Shown piece after piece: positions 18,474-27,758 of a DNA stretch of 64,000 bases (its first letter is position 1; each line of letters begins with the position of its first letter). Both the position numbers and the translations under genes were made by a program. The notes under the pieces are model-generated. The model ran no database searches. It worked only from the letters and a program-made list of their open reading frames with translations, and was not told the DNA's origin. The DNA is from an uncultured Bacteroidales bacterium (GTDB lineage: Bacteria > Bacteroidota > Bacteroidia > Bacteroidales > P3), in contig CAJUFX010000001.1 in assembly GCA_910586395.1 (NCBI GenBank), positions 446,733-510,732 of the forward strand. Direction: 5' to 3'.

Positions 18474-20915
18474 TCAATATATCACATTAACACAGGCAAA
18501 TGGTGTGTAACGGCCGGCGGCGGTCTGGAACTGAACGCGATAGATGTAATTCGTATTCATGCTGACGGCCTTGTCCACATAGAGGCCGGCATCCAGTTCG
18601 GGCGGGGTGAGCACCTGCAACAGCCGATAGGAACCGTCGTCCGACTTGCGGTAGAGGTAGGCCTTGGCCAGCGGCGCGTAGGGCGGCGTCTGCCACTGCA
18701 CGGCCACACAGCGTTTTTCACGCTCCGGCCAGGCCAGCAGGCGGGGCGCCGCGAGTTCGGCCTCGTGCAGGAAGTCGTAAGGTTGCGGCGCCCAAACCGT
18801 ATCGCCGGTCGGAGCCTCCACCGCCAACGAGAAGCGATAGCGGGTGTCGAAAGCGCGCCCCTTGGGCAAAGGGTAATAGAGGCTGTCGGCCTCGGGGCGC
18901 GGGGTTCCCAAGCGCCGCCGCGCCACCAACTGCGGTTCGCCGCCGTCAACGGCGGCATAGAGCGCGCAAGTCGCCGCATGACTGTCCATACTGTTGAACC
19001 AACGGATTTTGAGCCGCTTTCCATCGGCTTCGCAACCATCGAAGAGCGGCGGGGACATCGGATTGGGGCGGTTGGGATAGACCGTGACGGGCGCGCTCAA
19101 GGCCGAAATATTACCGCTATGATCGACGGCGGCGACATAGTAGTAGGCGGCCTGCCACATCAAAGCGTCTATGCTGTCGGTATAGACGGTGTCGGCAATG
19201 GGTTCCGCATGCACTTGCCACGGCAGGCCGCCTTCCGCGCGGCGGCTTTTGAGGACGAGATACCCGGCCGCGTCTTCGGAGGGCGACGGCCGCCAGGAGA
19301 TATGCACCCCGCCGCCGGTATCGGCGTATGCCACGGGCGCGATTGGCGGCAGAGGCGGCGTCGTGTCTTTAAGTTGATGGAAACAGGCGGGCGAATAACT
19401 GACCTCGCCACGGCTATTGTAGGCCGCCACGCTGAAATAGGCCGAGGCGGAGAGGCTGCCGGCCGGCACCGCCAGCCGGCGCGTTTTGGGCTTGACCGTC
19501 CCCATACTGCGGTAAGCCCCGTACATGCTGTCTTTGACAAAAACCTCAAAACGCGCCAGGGCTTTCTCCTGTTCGGCCGGGTAACGCCACCTCACCTCCA
19601 CCCCGCCATGCGCAACGGGCACCGCCTGCACCATCTGCGGCACGGAAAGCCCGGCAGCCTCCGCCATCGTCTCGGTCTCGCCCGTCACCTGATAGCGGTC
19701 GCCGAACAGATCCACGCCCATGACGCGGTAACGGACCTTGCGCCGATCGGGCAGAGAGTCGATATAATAGAGTTCTTCAGCCCCCGCCCTGTCGCGTTGC
19801 AAAACGTCTATCGGATGCCGGTTGCAGGCTTCGAAAGGACCGTTCCCCACAGCGCGTTCCACATAGTAGCCCACGCAAAGTCCGCCCCAAAACCGGCTGT
19901 TCCAGCGCAACGTCACGGTCCGGTCTCTGACATCGGCCGCCAACAGCGTGCGGGGCGGCAACAGCAACCCTTCTTGCGGCCGTAGCAGCACGACGGCCGT
20001 ATCCATATCCGCCTCCGGCACATAAATGCGGTACAGATAGGCGTCCACAGCCATCGAAGCCCCCGAAACACCGCCGCCCGACGCCGAAGTAGCCCGGGCC
20101 GCGCCGACCGAAGCGCCAAAAGCCGCACTCCCCGAAACGCCCCCGCCCGACGCCGAAGTAGCCCGAGCCGCACCGACCGAAGCGCCAAAAGCCGCACTCC
20201 CCGAAACACCGCCGCCCGACGCCCGAGACACCGCCCCCGCCGAAACAGCCGCCAAACCGCCCAGACTGTCGCGCCATCCCAACAGTCCCGCACAGGCCGC
20301 CGCATAACTGCGGTCACTGATAAGCAAAGCCATCGCGAACCGCATCTGCCGCTGTTCCAATTCCTGCGAAAGCCGGCTGAACCGCCCGCCCGACGGCCCG
20401 ATTTCCAAGCTGTCGGCAAACAGCAGTTCGCCCATCGCGGCCGTCCACGGATCGCCCGTCCCATCCACCGCCTCCGCAAAGGCCAAGGAATCCGCCGAGG
20501 AGACCGGCGGTCGCCGCCATTCGGCAAACAAAACGGTGTCGGCCACATAAGCGTAACGCGCCACAACGACGCCCCGCCGCAACAACAACGCCCATCCCTC
20601 GGGCGTATCGGGCGCCCAACGCAGCCAGTTCGCCCCTTCCCGGACGCGCCCCACCGCATGGAGTTTGGGCCGCGCGGCCGCCACAACCACGCCCGCCGAG
20701 TCAAAACCAGTAGCATCAACGCTTACTGAATCCACGCCTACCACCGTATCCACGCCAGAATCCGCTCCAGCCTCAGTCCCCCAAAAAGCCACCGGAGGCT
20801 CAGTCATACCCAAACCCGTCGAATCCACCGCCATACCCGCGGCCGCCATGCCGCTCCCAATCACCAGCCCCCACAGGCCGGCCATTATCCAAATGCCATA
20901 TCTTTTCATAGCCAT
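18474..20915 (-). CDS. Exported fibronectin III-like protein, function unknown
   Basis: This is an 813-residue protein with a signal peptide (hydrophobic stretch about residues 6-26). After a variable Ser/Gly/Ala linker come at least four FN3-like beta modules, marked by VTLRWNSRFWGGLCVGYYVE, VHISWRPSPSEDAAGYLVLK and WQTPPYAPLAKAYLYR. There is no visible T9SS sorting domain and no catalytic motif. Its ATG at 20915 overlaps the upstream stop as TAATG, implying translational coupling with the 1631-residue protein. A second ATG at 20909 would also give a signal peptide. A 23-residue unit is tandemly repeated at about residues 230-285. The family is not recognised. The constant pairing of an FN3 protein with a giant partner suggests a secreted or envelope complex, but that is inference. 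Confidence 0.72.
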   Translation of the reverse strand: MAMKRYGIWIMAGLWGLVIGSGMAAAGMAVDSTGLGMTEPPVAFWGTEAGADSGVDTVVGVDSVSVDATGFDSAGVVVAAARPKLHAVGRVREGANWLRWAPDTPEGWALLLRRGVVVARYAYVADTVLFAEWRRPPVSSADSLAFAEAVDGTGDPWTAAMGELLFADSLEIGPSGGRFSRLSQELEQRQMRFAMALLISDRSYAAACAGLLGWRDSLGGLAAVSAGAVSRASGGGVSGSAAFGASVGAARATSASGGGVSGSAAFGASVGAARATSASGGGVSGASMAVDAYLYRIYVPEADMDTAVVLLRPQEGLLLPPRTLLAADVRDRTVTLRWNSRFWGGLCVGYYVERAVGNGPFEACNRHPIDVLQRDRAGAEELYYIDSLPDRRKVRYRVMGVDLFGDRYQVTGETETMAEAAGLSVPQMVQAVPVAHGGVEVRWRYPAEQEKALARFEVFVKDSMYGAYRSMGTVKPKTRRLAVPAGSLSASAYFSVAAYNSRGEVSYSPACFHQLKDTTPPLPPIAPVAYADTGGGVHISWRPSPSEDAAGYLVLKSRRAEGGLPWQVHAEPIADTVYTDSIDALMWQAAYYYVAAVDHSGNISALSAPVTVYPNRPNPMSPPLFDGCEADGKRLKIRWFNSMDSHAATCALYAAVDGGEPQLVARRRLGTPRPEADSLYYPLPKGRAFDTRYRFSLAVEAPTGDTVWAPQPYDFLHEAELAAPRLLAWPEREKRCVAVQWQTPPYAPLAKAYLYRKSDDGSYRLLQVLTPPELDAGLYVDKAVSMNTNYIYRVQFQTAAGRYTPFACVNVIY
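20062..20226 (-). repeat. 69-bp tandem repeat inside the 18474-20915 gene
   Basis: Two full 69-bp units and a partial third encode a 23-residue Ser/Gly/Ala unit beginning ASGGGVSGS. Copies differ at only a few bases. The length is a multiple of three, so copy-number change would keep the frame. Confidence 0.9.
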
Positions 20916-23900
20916 TATTGTATTTCATTTTTCATAATAATTTCACATTCCGAGCCACTTGAACCGTCCGGCAACCGATACACGAAGCGGATCGGATAAA
21001 TCCCCGCCGGCATGGGCGGGAACGGCCGGTTCAGCCAGTCGCCGTAATCCACCGGGGTCCCGGCGCCAAAAGCCGAACCGCCCCCCGGAATCGAAGCCTG
21101 AACCGCGGCGGAAGCGGCCAATCCGACCGCCGGCCAACGCCGTCCCGCTCCGGACCGTCCCGCCGCCACGCCGACCAAGACCGACTCAAAATCACGATGG
21201 TAGTGATACGGCAGGTAATACATCCACGGGAAGAAATCCGTGCGGTCGTCCACATAATAAGAGCTGACATAAACCGCCCAGTCCGGCACCGTCTCCGGAT
21301 GCTCCGGGTTGCGTTCAAACGAAACGAGCCCACCGTAAGGATAGTGTTCGTAAACCAACGGATAAATCTGCCGGCGGTAATAAGGTTCATCGTCCAATAC
21401 CGCCCGCGCCTCAATCAAAGGGCCGCCGCTGAGCGCGCTACCGTGCAGCTCGATGTCGTCAAAGCCCTCGGCGGCCCGCATCTCGGCCTGCAGATAATGC
21501 ACGATGGGTGAAGGCTGATAGGTGCCGTCCGGCAGAATATGGATATAAGGTACGCGATAGACCTGAGAAAACGACAAGGCCCGCAGTTTGTCCGCCAACG
21601 TGGCGTAACGGCTCGTGGAAAACGCCACCTGCAATATCAGTTTGTCGCGACGCGCCTGCAAGGCATCGCCCGAGAGCGTCGATTTCGTCTGAACCAACAC
21701 ATTGTCGCCGTCGCGGCTTTCCGTTTCGGTTTGGATTAAACCGCCGCCCGAAGCCGATCCGCCCGAAGCGACACCGCCCGAAGCCGAGCCGTCCGAAGCC
21801 GAAGCCGAGCCGTCCGAAGCCCCCGCCCCCTCGTCCATAGCCGTCAAGACAAACTGCAACGTATAGTTACGGGACGGCTTCAAGGCCGGCAAACGGAAAT
21901 TGAGACGGCGGTCGGCCTTGTTGTAAGAAAAGGATGATAACAACGTATCGCCGGTTTCATCAACGCAATACACCTGTTTCCGATAGGCCGCGTCGTCGAA
22001 CAGATAGGCCTGCCCTATGCCGAGTTCCACCCAGCCGCGCTCACGTTCGCCCGTATAGACATAACGCTGGCCCTGCACCGGATACATCCGCACGATATTG
22101 CGGAAAGGAATGCTGTCGGGCGCGTCGCCGGTCGTAAAACGATGTTGCCGCGTTTCGGTGTAGGCCCCGCCCTCTATCGTCTGCAAATCGCGCCAACCGC
22201 CGGCGGCCTTTTCCTGCGCCCGGATGCGGGCCGTGAGCGCATAATCCGTCCGGGGTGCCAAAGCCTCGCCGGGCACCCAGCGCGCCAACTGCCGGCCCGT
22301 ATCCCATTCCGTCCGCCCCGAGACCGCCGAAGCCGCAGAGCCCGAGGCCGAAACCGGCTGCAGCCCGTATTCGTCCAAACTGAGCCTGACCTGCTTGTCC
22401 TCGCCGTCGAAAACCGCCTCCAATTCCTTGCCGACCGGCAAGTTAAAAGCCACCTGCGGCACCGTGAACACATCCACGTCCGCCGCCCGGTCAGCCGGCC
22501 GCATGTCGCCTATCACTTCCAAACCGTCGGCAAAGCCGGATTCCACCATCTCGCACTTCTCGCCCAACGAAAACTTGAACCGGCAGTTGCCGCGCACGAG
22601 TCCGCCCAAAACCGAGAAATTCAAGCCGAACGCGCCCCCGAAATAAGCGGGCCGCGGCAACTGGGCTTCGAGCATCGCGCCCACCTCGCCCTGCAAGACC
22701 GTGAAATGCCGTTCCGAGCCGAACAACTTGACGCGCAAACCGACCGCGCCATACAAATAAGCGTAAGCCTGCCCCGTCGCATACCAGCCGTTCAGCCCCA
22801 ACACTTCCGATTGGCCGCCACAGAAAACGCCCTTGTATTTCTTCATCATGATGTCGAAGCCTATTTCGCTTTCAAACTTCGCATAAAGCACCCAAAAATT
22901 CAGATTGCCGGTATTCACGCCCAAGGAACTGCCGAACGCGAAACCTTTGCCGCCCTGTATCTCCGTCACGGGACGGCTGCCAAGGCCGGCCGTCTCGTTA
23001 TCCTTAAGCAACCGCCGCAATTTGGAAGGCAAAGGCGGCATGGCCGGCAAATCGTTTCCCGTGGCGAAATAACTGTCCATACGGACGTTGAGCAAGCCCA
23101 AGTCCATCTTGATGCCGAGCCTGCGCTCCGGATGCCCGATATGGACAAACCACTTGGGCTTGGAAAAATACATCTCACAGGCGCCTACATGACCGTCCGT
23201 CCCGACGCCTTTGATCATCCCCATCTGCAGATAGGTGTCGAACAGTCCGTAGAACGACCGGTTCTTGTGGTCGTAGGTCAGCAGTGCGGTGGCCGTAAAG
23301 GCGGCGTCGGCCGTGGAAGCTTTCCGCATTTTGTCCCACTTCGTGCTGTCGGCCTCCAAGGCCATCGTAATCCGGTTGCTCATATCGGCCAAAGCCGCCA
23401 GTTCGGTCTTGTTCATAAACTTGGCCACGCCTTGCAGGCTGATATGGTCGAGCCCGCCGCCTTTTAAAATTCCAACGCTCAATGCCAAGTCCGCCTTGAA
23501 TAAATCGGGTTCGGCCTGGGTCGAGAGTTGGCAGAACGCCTTGAAACCCATGCCCAGCGTACTGTCCGGCAGATAGCGAACGCCCGTCTGCGTCAGGCGT
23601 TCGCCGAAATTCGCCCCCTCCTTGTCGGGTTCCATGCGCATGCACTGATACGCGCCCCCGCCTATGCCCGAAATCTGAAACCCCGGATAGACCGGTATGC
23701 CGGCGCCGGCGAAATTGCTCATCATGTCGGCATACCAATAGCGGTAAGACGGCATCGCACCGAACATCACGTTGGCATCCAAACCGAATTCCAGCCCGGT
23801 CTTCATCTTGAAGCCGAGTTCTCCCTTGAAGCCGTCGCCATAATGCTTGTCGTCTTCAAAAAAAACGGCCGAACCTTTAATCGAAAAGACCTGCGCCGAA

Positions 23901-25810
23901 ATATCCACTTTGAGTTTATCGACATGAAAACCGTCGAAGTCCCAATGCGCGGCGGTTTCGCCTACCGCCGGCTTATAGACGGAAGCGATGGAAAAGTCCA
24001 GATTGCCGGCGCAGTTCACGTTTTGACTGCGGGTCAGCAGATCCACTTTCAAGCCGAAACTAAGGCTACTCCGTGCATTCTTGACACTGAGCCCGATTTT
24101 ATCCAGCGAAACCGGAAAATTGCCGACTTGCGCCTTGCCTTTGAGTTCCAGTTTGCCGATTTCCAGATAAGGTTCCCGGTTGCTGACCTTCAATCCCGAA
24201 AACGCGATTTCGCCGAAGTCGAACTTGCCTTTGGCTTTCCTCTGACCCGACCCGCCGGAAGCGCCCGAACCGGCAACACCGCCATCCGACCCGCCGGAAG
24301 CGCCCGAAGCCGTAGCATCCGAACCGATTTTGGCCGTCGGATCCAACGTCATCTTACCCGACAGATTGGCCGTGAGCCGCACCGACGTATCGGCCGCCTT
24401 TTTCTCCACCTTTATATAAGACGTAGCGAACAGTTCCACGTCCAAACTTTTCCACAAATCGAAAGTCGTACGTTCGCCCATCTTCACCTTCATGTCCCAA
24501 CTGCCGTCGGTCTTGAAACCGGCTTCGTAATCGAAATTCGTCTTGATGCTGACCGGGATGCCGATCGAACCTTTCATGCCGCCTTTTTGGATGCGGTTCG
24601 CCACGATGGAAATATCGATTTCATCCACCGAAAAACGCCATTCGTCTAAACTGCCTTTGTTGAAAGCCAATACGTCCCTGGCCGCCAACACGCCCGAAAA
24701 GCCGTTTTCGTCCAGCCAAAGCCGCTCGGCCGCAAAAACCGGACTGCCACTCTTCCCTTCGCGCACGTAGGCGGGGAAATGCACGGCGAAATCCTCAATG
24801 TAAAGTCCCGTCCACATTTCCGGGAAGCCGTCGTAGAGCTTGACGCCCGGCATACGGTAGTAATCCATGGCCGGCGCGTTATCCTGCGTGCTGAAATCGA
24901 GAACGGCGCGTCTGGCTTCGAACCGCCAATCCGGCAGGGCCGTCAGCGCGAATTCGGGCACCTCCACGTCGGCCATGATATCGTCAAGCCCGGTCGCCCG
25001 GCACGAAAACGGGATTTCCAGTTCCCGGTTCTCCAACGGCTTGCCGTCGAAAACCGGCTTGGCGTATTCCGGCGACACCACCACCCGGCCGTTTATCTGC
25101 ATTTCTTCAAACCCATCGCAGCCGACAATCGCATAAGTGGGCGGCAAATCGCCCCGCTTGCGCGCCGGGTCCAGCACCAAACGGAACGCACCGCCCTTGC
25201 CGCCTATGTTCACTTCCGACAGCAAGGCCAGCTTCAAGTCCCCCACAAAGCCGCCCTGCGACGAGATGCGGACGTTTTCACTCCCGAAATACAGCGTCAG
25301 GTTGCCGCCTTCGTAAGCCGGCGTCGTCAATCGGAGAAAGACCGTCAAATCGGTATAGTCCGGCCCGAAAACGGCTTCCGTCACCAACAGGTCGCAGACC
25401 GTCTGTCCCACCTTGGTCTGCAAGCCGACCGGCAGCGACTGCAATTCGCCCACGGTCAAAAGCCGCGTGCGCGACAGATAATCGTCAAAGGCCTCGAAAA
25501 ATCCCAAGACCTCGGTCTGCGTGCGCGCCCACCATTCCGCTATTTCATCGCCGAAAGACGGCTCATCCGCCGCGGCGTCAGCGTCTGCAAAAAAAGCCGC
25601 TTCATCCGCCACATTTTCAGCAGATCCAGATCTAGATCCGGCCCCGGCTCCAATCGATTCTCCGGTTCCGGCAACAACATTCAGTCCAGCCTCAGCGGCA
25701 ACATTCACGGCGGCGGCCACGCTCCAACCGGACAGCCCCAACCCCAACAGCCAACCTGCGCCTACCACACCAAGGCGTCGCCAACGCCTGCACCACGCTC
25801 CTTTATCCAT
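20915..25810 (-). CDS. Giant exported protein of unknown family, coupled to the FN3 protein
   Basis: This 1631-residue protein has an N-terminal signal peptide (MDKGAWCRRW followed by a hydrophobic run to about residue 33). An Ala/Gly/Asp-rich spacer follows, then a long series of beta-strand-rich segments with alternating polar and hydrophobic residues, such as LTLYFGSENVRISSQGGF and LEFGLDANVMFGAMPSYRYW. The strand pattern resembles large beta-solenoid or lipid-channel folds, but no named domain is recognised. Two Ser/Gly-rich insertions occur near residues 500-530 and 1320-1345. No T9SS sorting domain is seen at the C-terminus (ends KNEIQ). It shares the TAATG stop/start overlap with the next gene and has its own promoter at 25842-25872. 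A role in the envelope or as a secreted effector is possible; neither is shown. Confidence 0.72.
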   Translation of the reverse strand: MDKGAWCRRWRRLGVVGAGWLLGLGLSGWSVAAAVNVAAEAGLNVVAGTGESIGAGAGSRSGSAENVADEAAFFADADAAADEPSFGDEIAEWWARTQTEVLGFFEAFDDYLSRTRLLTVGELQSLPVGLQTKVGQTVCDLLVTEAVFGPDYTDLTVFLRLTTPAYEGGNLTLYFGSENVRISSQGGFVGDLKLALLSEVNIGGKGGAFRLVLDPARKRGDLPPTYAIVGCDGFEEMQINGRVVVSPEYAKPVFDGKPLENRELEIPFSCRATGLDDIMADVEVPEFALTALPDWRFEARRAVLDFSTQDNAPAMDYYRMPGVKLYDGFPEMWTGLYIEDFAVHFPAYVREGKSGSPVFAAERLWLDENGFSGVLAARDVLAFNKGSLDEWRFSVDEIDISIVANRIQKGGMKGSIGIPVSIKTNFDYEAGFKTDGSWDMKVKMGERTTFDLWKSLDVELFATSYIKVEKKAADTSVRLTANLSGKMTLDPTAKIGSDATASGASGGSDGGVAGSGASGGSGQRKAKGKFDFGEIAFSGLKVSNREPYLEIGKLELKGKAQVGNFPVSLDKIGLSVKNARSSLSFGLKVDLLTRSQNVNCAGNLDFSIASVYKPAVGETAAHWDFDGFHVDKLKVDISAQVFSIKGSAVFFEDDKHYGDGFKGELGFKMKTGLEFGLDANVMFGAMPSYRYWYADMMSNFAGAGIPVYPGFQISGIGGGAYQCMRMEPDKEGANFGERLTQTGVRYLPDSTLGMGFKAFCQLSTQAEPDLFKADLALSVGILKGGGLDHISLQGVAKFMNKTELAALADMSNRITMALEADSTKWDKMRKASTADAAFTATALLTYDHKNRSFYGLFDTYLQMGMIKGVGTDGHVGACEMYFSKPKWFVHIGHPERRLGIKMDLGLLNVRMDSYFATGNDLPAMPPLPSKLRRLLKDNETAGLGSRPVTEIQGGKGFAFGSSLGVNTGNLNFWVLYAKFESEIGFDIMMKKYKGVFCGGQSEVLGLNGWYATGQAYAYLYGAVGLRVKLFGSERHFTVLQGEVGAMLEAQLPRPAYFGGAFGLNFSVLGGLVRGNCRFKFSLGEKCEMVESGFADGLEVIGDMRPADRAADVDVFTVPQVAFNLPVGKELEAVFDGEDKQVRLSLDEYGLQPVSASGSAASAVSGRTEWDTGRQLARWVPGEALAPRTDYALTARIRAQEKAAGGWRDLQTIEGGAYTETRQHRFTTGDAPDSIPFRNIVRMYPVQGQRYVYTGERERGWVELGIGQAYLFDDAAYRKQVYCVDETGDTLLSSFSYNKADRRLNFRLPALKPSRNYTLQFVLTAMDEGAGASDGSASASDGSASGGVASGGSASGGGLIQTETESRDGDNVLVQTKSTLSGDALQARRDKLILQVAFSTSRYATLADKLRALSFSQVYRVPYIHILPDGTYQPSPIVHYLQAEMRAAEGFDDIELHGSALSGGPLIEARAVLDDEPYYRRQIYPLVYEHYPYGGLVSFERNPEHPETVPDWAVYVSSYYVDDRTDFFPWMYYLPYHYHRDFESVLVGVAAGRSGAGRRWPAVGLAASAAVQASIPGGGSAFGAGTPVDYGDWLNRPFPPMPAGIYPIRFVYRLPDGSSGSECEIIMKNEIQ

Positions 25811-25841
25811 AATAACCTGTATTTATACAATTTCACGGACA

Positions 25842-25872
25842 CAAAGGTAGCGGGCCGCCAACGCTGCGGCAA
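25842..25872 (-). promoter_or_regulatory. Promoter of the 25810-18474 operon
   Basis: On the minus strand TTG (25872-25870), 20 bases, then TACCTTTG (25849-25842). The start codon follows about 32 bp downstream. This is a full match to the Bacteroidota consensus. Confidence 0.75.
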
Positions 25873-25938
25873 CGGAAAATCCTTAATAAAACCTAATATT
25901 TTCGGGAAGTCTTAAAAGAACTTAAAAAACGAAACGGT

Positions 25939-26055
25939 GTGTCATAAAGGTCCATCTTCGGCGTTATTATCGGGATTCGGGCTCAGTCACGTACGTTATA
26001 GTACGCTCCTTTGCCTTCCCCCTCAATGTCTTGCATCTCGACCTCTCTGACGCAC
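25939..26055. repeat. Dispersed intergenic repeat, copy 1 (REP/MITE-like)
   Basis: About 117 bp here recur in reverse orientation at about 41862-41974 with only scattered differences. The end reads GTGTCATAAAGG and the other end reads GACGCACC. Inside, CGTAC (25990-25994) and GTACG (26001-26005) form a small palindrome whose second copy keeps pairing through a G-U change. It lies next to a terminator downstream of a gene's stop in both places. There is no ORF. Confidence 0.8.
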
Positions 26056-26069
26056 CTTTAAGAAAAGTA

Positions 26070-26110
26070 AAAGGGGTGATGCCAAAATGTAAATTTTGAC
26101 ACCACCCCTC
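26070..26110 (-). terminator. Terminator of the methylmalonyl-CoA decarboxylase operon
   Basis: GGGGTG (26073-26078) and CACCCC (26103-26108) close a long stem that continues through nearly complementary CAAAAT/ATTTTG arms. On the minus strand it is followed by a T-rich run (TTTTACTTTT). It lies about 40 bp after the oadB-like stop codon. Confidence 0.85.
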
Positions 26111-26149
26111 CAAAAATCGGGTCACCCGACAACCGAGCAACAACGAACT

Positions 26150-27313
26150 TTAATACAGGAAGCTCAGCAAAATACCGGCGGCCACAGCCGAACCGATAAC
26201 GCCGGCCACATTCGGCCCCATGGCGTGCATGAGCAGATAGTTGGTCTTGTCGTATTCCAACCCGACCACCTGCGAAACCCGCGCCGAGTCGGGCACGGCC
26301 GATACACCGGCATTGCCGATAAGCGGGTTGATCTTGTTGTCACCCTTAAGAAACAGGTTGAAGAATTTAACGAACAAAACGCCGCAGGTCGTCGCGATGA
26401 CGAACGACAACGCGCCCAACACGAAAATCAGGATGGATTTCGGCGTCAGGAACGACGTGGCCTGCGTGGAGGCGCCTACGGTCAGACCGATCAGAATCGT
26501 CACGACGTCGATGAGCGGACCGCTGGCCGTATTGGCCAGACGTTTCGTCACGCCGCTTTCTTTGAGCAGGTTGCCGAAGAACAGCATGCCCAACAACGGC
26601 AGACCCGTCGGTACGATGAAAGTCGTGAGCAGGATGCCGACAATCGGGAAAATCACTTTCTCGGTCTTGGTGACGGCACGCGGCGGACGCATGCGGATGA
26701 CGCGCTCCTTCTTCGTCGTGAGCGCACGCATGATGGGCGGTTGGATAACCGGTACCAAGGCCATGTAGGAGTAAGCCGACACGGCGATGGCCCCCATCAG
26801 GTCGGGCGCGAGTTTGGACGAAATGAAGATGGCCGTAGGACCATCGGCCCCGCCGATGATGCCGATGGCACCCGCTTCCGCCGGCGAGAAGCCGAGCAAC
26901 AAGGCCACCGCATAGGCGAAGAAAATACCGAACTGGGCGGCCGCGCCCACGAGCATCAACTTAGGATTCGAAATCAAGGCCGAGAAGTCGGTCATAGCCC
27001 CGATACCCAAGAAAATCAAGGGCGGATACCAACCGTTCTGCACCCCGTGATAGAGAATGTTCAACACGGAACCTTGTTCGTAAATACCGATTTTAAGCCC
27101 CGGATAGAACGGAATATTCCCGATGATCATACCGAAGCCAATCGGAATCAGCAACATGGGTTCGAATTCTTTGGCGATGGCCAAATAAATGAAAACCAAA
27201 CCCACGCATATCATGATGAGGTGTCCCCAGGTTACGTTGGCGAACGCCGTGTAATTGAGGAACTGACCCATCTGGGCCATAATGAACTGGAGAAAACTTG
27301 CTTCTGACGCCAT
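26150..27313 (-). CDS. Na+-translocating decarboxylase beta subunit (OadB/MmdB family)
   Basis: This 387-residue polytopic membrane protein decarboxylates carboxybiotin and couples the reaction to Na+ export. About nine to eleven hydrophobic segments are visible. Diagnostic stretches are GHLIMICVGLVFIYLAI, PLIFLGIGAMTDFSALI and GIIGGADGPTAIF, where the conserved Asp of GGADGPT is the known Na+ ligand position. NTASGPLIDVVTILIGLTVG and the C-terminal NYLLMHAMGPNVAGVIGSA are also typical. It is the last gene of the operon, 11 bp after the biotin carrier. Substrate specificity (methylmalonyl-CoA rather than oxaloacetate) is inferred from the neighbouring mmdA and mce genes. Confidence 0.96.
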   Translation of the reverse strand: MASEASFLQFIMAQMGQFLNYTAFANVTWGHLIMICVGLVFIYLAIAKEFEPMLLIPIGFGMIIGNIPFYPGLKIGIYEQGSVLNILYHGVQNGWYPPLIFLGIGAMTDFSALISNPKLMLVGAAAQFGIFFAYAVALLLGFSPAEAGAIGIIGGADGPTAIFISSKLAPDLMGAIAVSAYSYMALVPVIQPPIMRALTTKKERVIRMRPPRAVTKTEKVIFPIVGILLTTFIVPTGLPLLGMLFFGNLLKESGVTKRLANTASGPLIDVVTILIGLTVGASTQATSFLTPKSILIFVLGALSFVIATTCGVLFVKFFNLFLKGDNKINPLIGNAGVSAVPDSARVSQVVGLEYDKTNYLLMHAMGPNVAGVIGSAVAAGILLSFLY

Positions 27314-27324
27314 AGGTTACCTCC

Positions 27325-27753
27325 TTATTCCATTACGATCAGAACGTCGCCTTCCATGACGGCATCCCCTTTACGTACCTTGATGGATTTAACGACCCCT
27401 TCTTTGTCGGAATCGATATTATTCTCCATTTTCATGGCTTCCAGCAACAGCAAGTGTTGCCCCACTTTCACCGTATCGCCTTCCTTGACCATGACGTCGA
27501 GCACCGTACCGGGCAGCGGCGACTTGACTTCGGCACCGCCGGCGGCGTTCGTACGCGCCACCTTGGCATCGGCTTCCGTCGAAGGAACGGCCACGGGACG
27601 CACGAGTTTCGGCGTCTTGGTCTGCTTGATCTCCTTATCGACCTTCACCTCATAGGGCGTACCGTTCAGGTTGAGTTTAATGGTCTGATCCTCTACACTG
27701 TTGATTTCCACCTCGTATTGGGTGCCGTGGATCGTGAATTTATAATTTTTCAT
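27325..27753 (-). CDS. mmdC: Biotin carboxyl carrier subunit of methylmalonyl-CoA decarboxylase
   Basis: This is a 142-residue biotin acceptor protein. The C-terminal 75 residues form a biotinyl domain with the biotinylated lysine in LLEAMKMENNI, preceded by SPLPGTVLDVMVKEGDTVKV. The N-terminal part (about residues 1-60) resembles the short beta domain found before the linker in decarboxylase carriers, and a Thr/Ala/Val-rich linker joins the two. It shuttles CO2 from the MmdA carboxyltransferase to the membrane beta subunit. The gene is tightly packed, 5 bp after the OadG-like gene. Confidence 0.95.
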   Translation of the reverse strand: MKNYKFTIHGTQYEVEINSVEDQTIKLNLNGTPYEVKVDKEIKQTKTPKLVRPVAVPSTEADAKVARTNAAGGAEVKSPLPGTVLDVMVKEGDTVKVGQHLLLLEAMKMENNIDSDKEGVVKSIKVRKGDAVMEGDVLIVME

Positions 27754-27758
27754 AGTGT

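Noticed and set aside
20062..20226. CRISPR-like array
   Set aside because: The units are contiguous, in frame and without unique spacers. It is a coding tandem repeat.
25939..26055. Insertion sequence
   Set aside because: There is no transposase ORF and the length is only ~117 bp. It was kept as a MITE/REP-like repeat.
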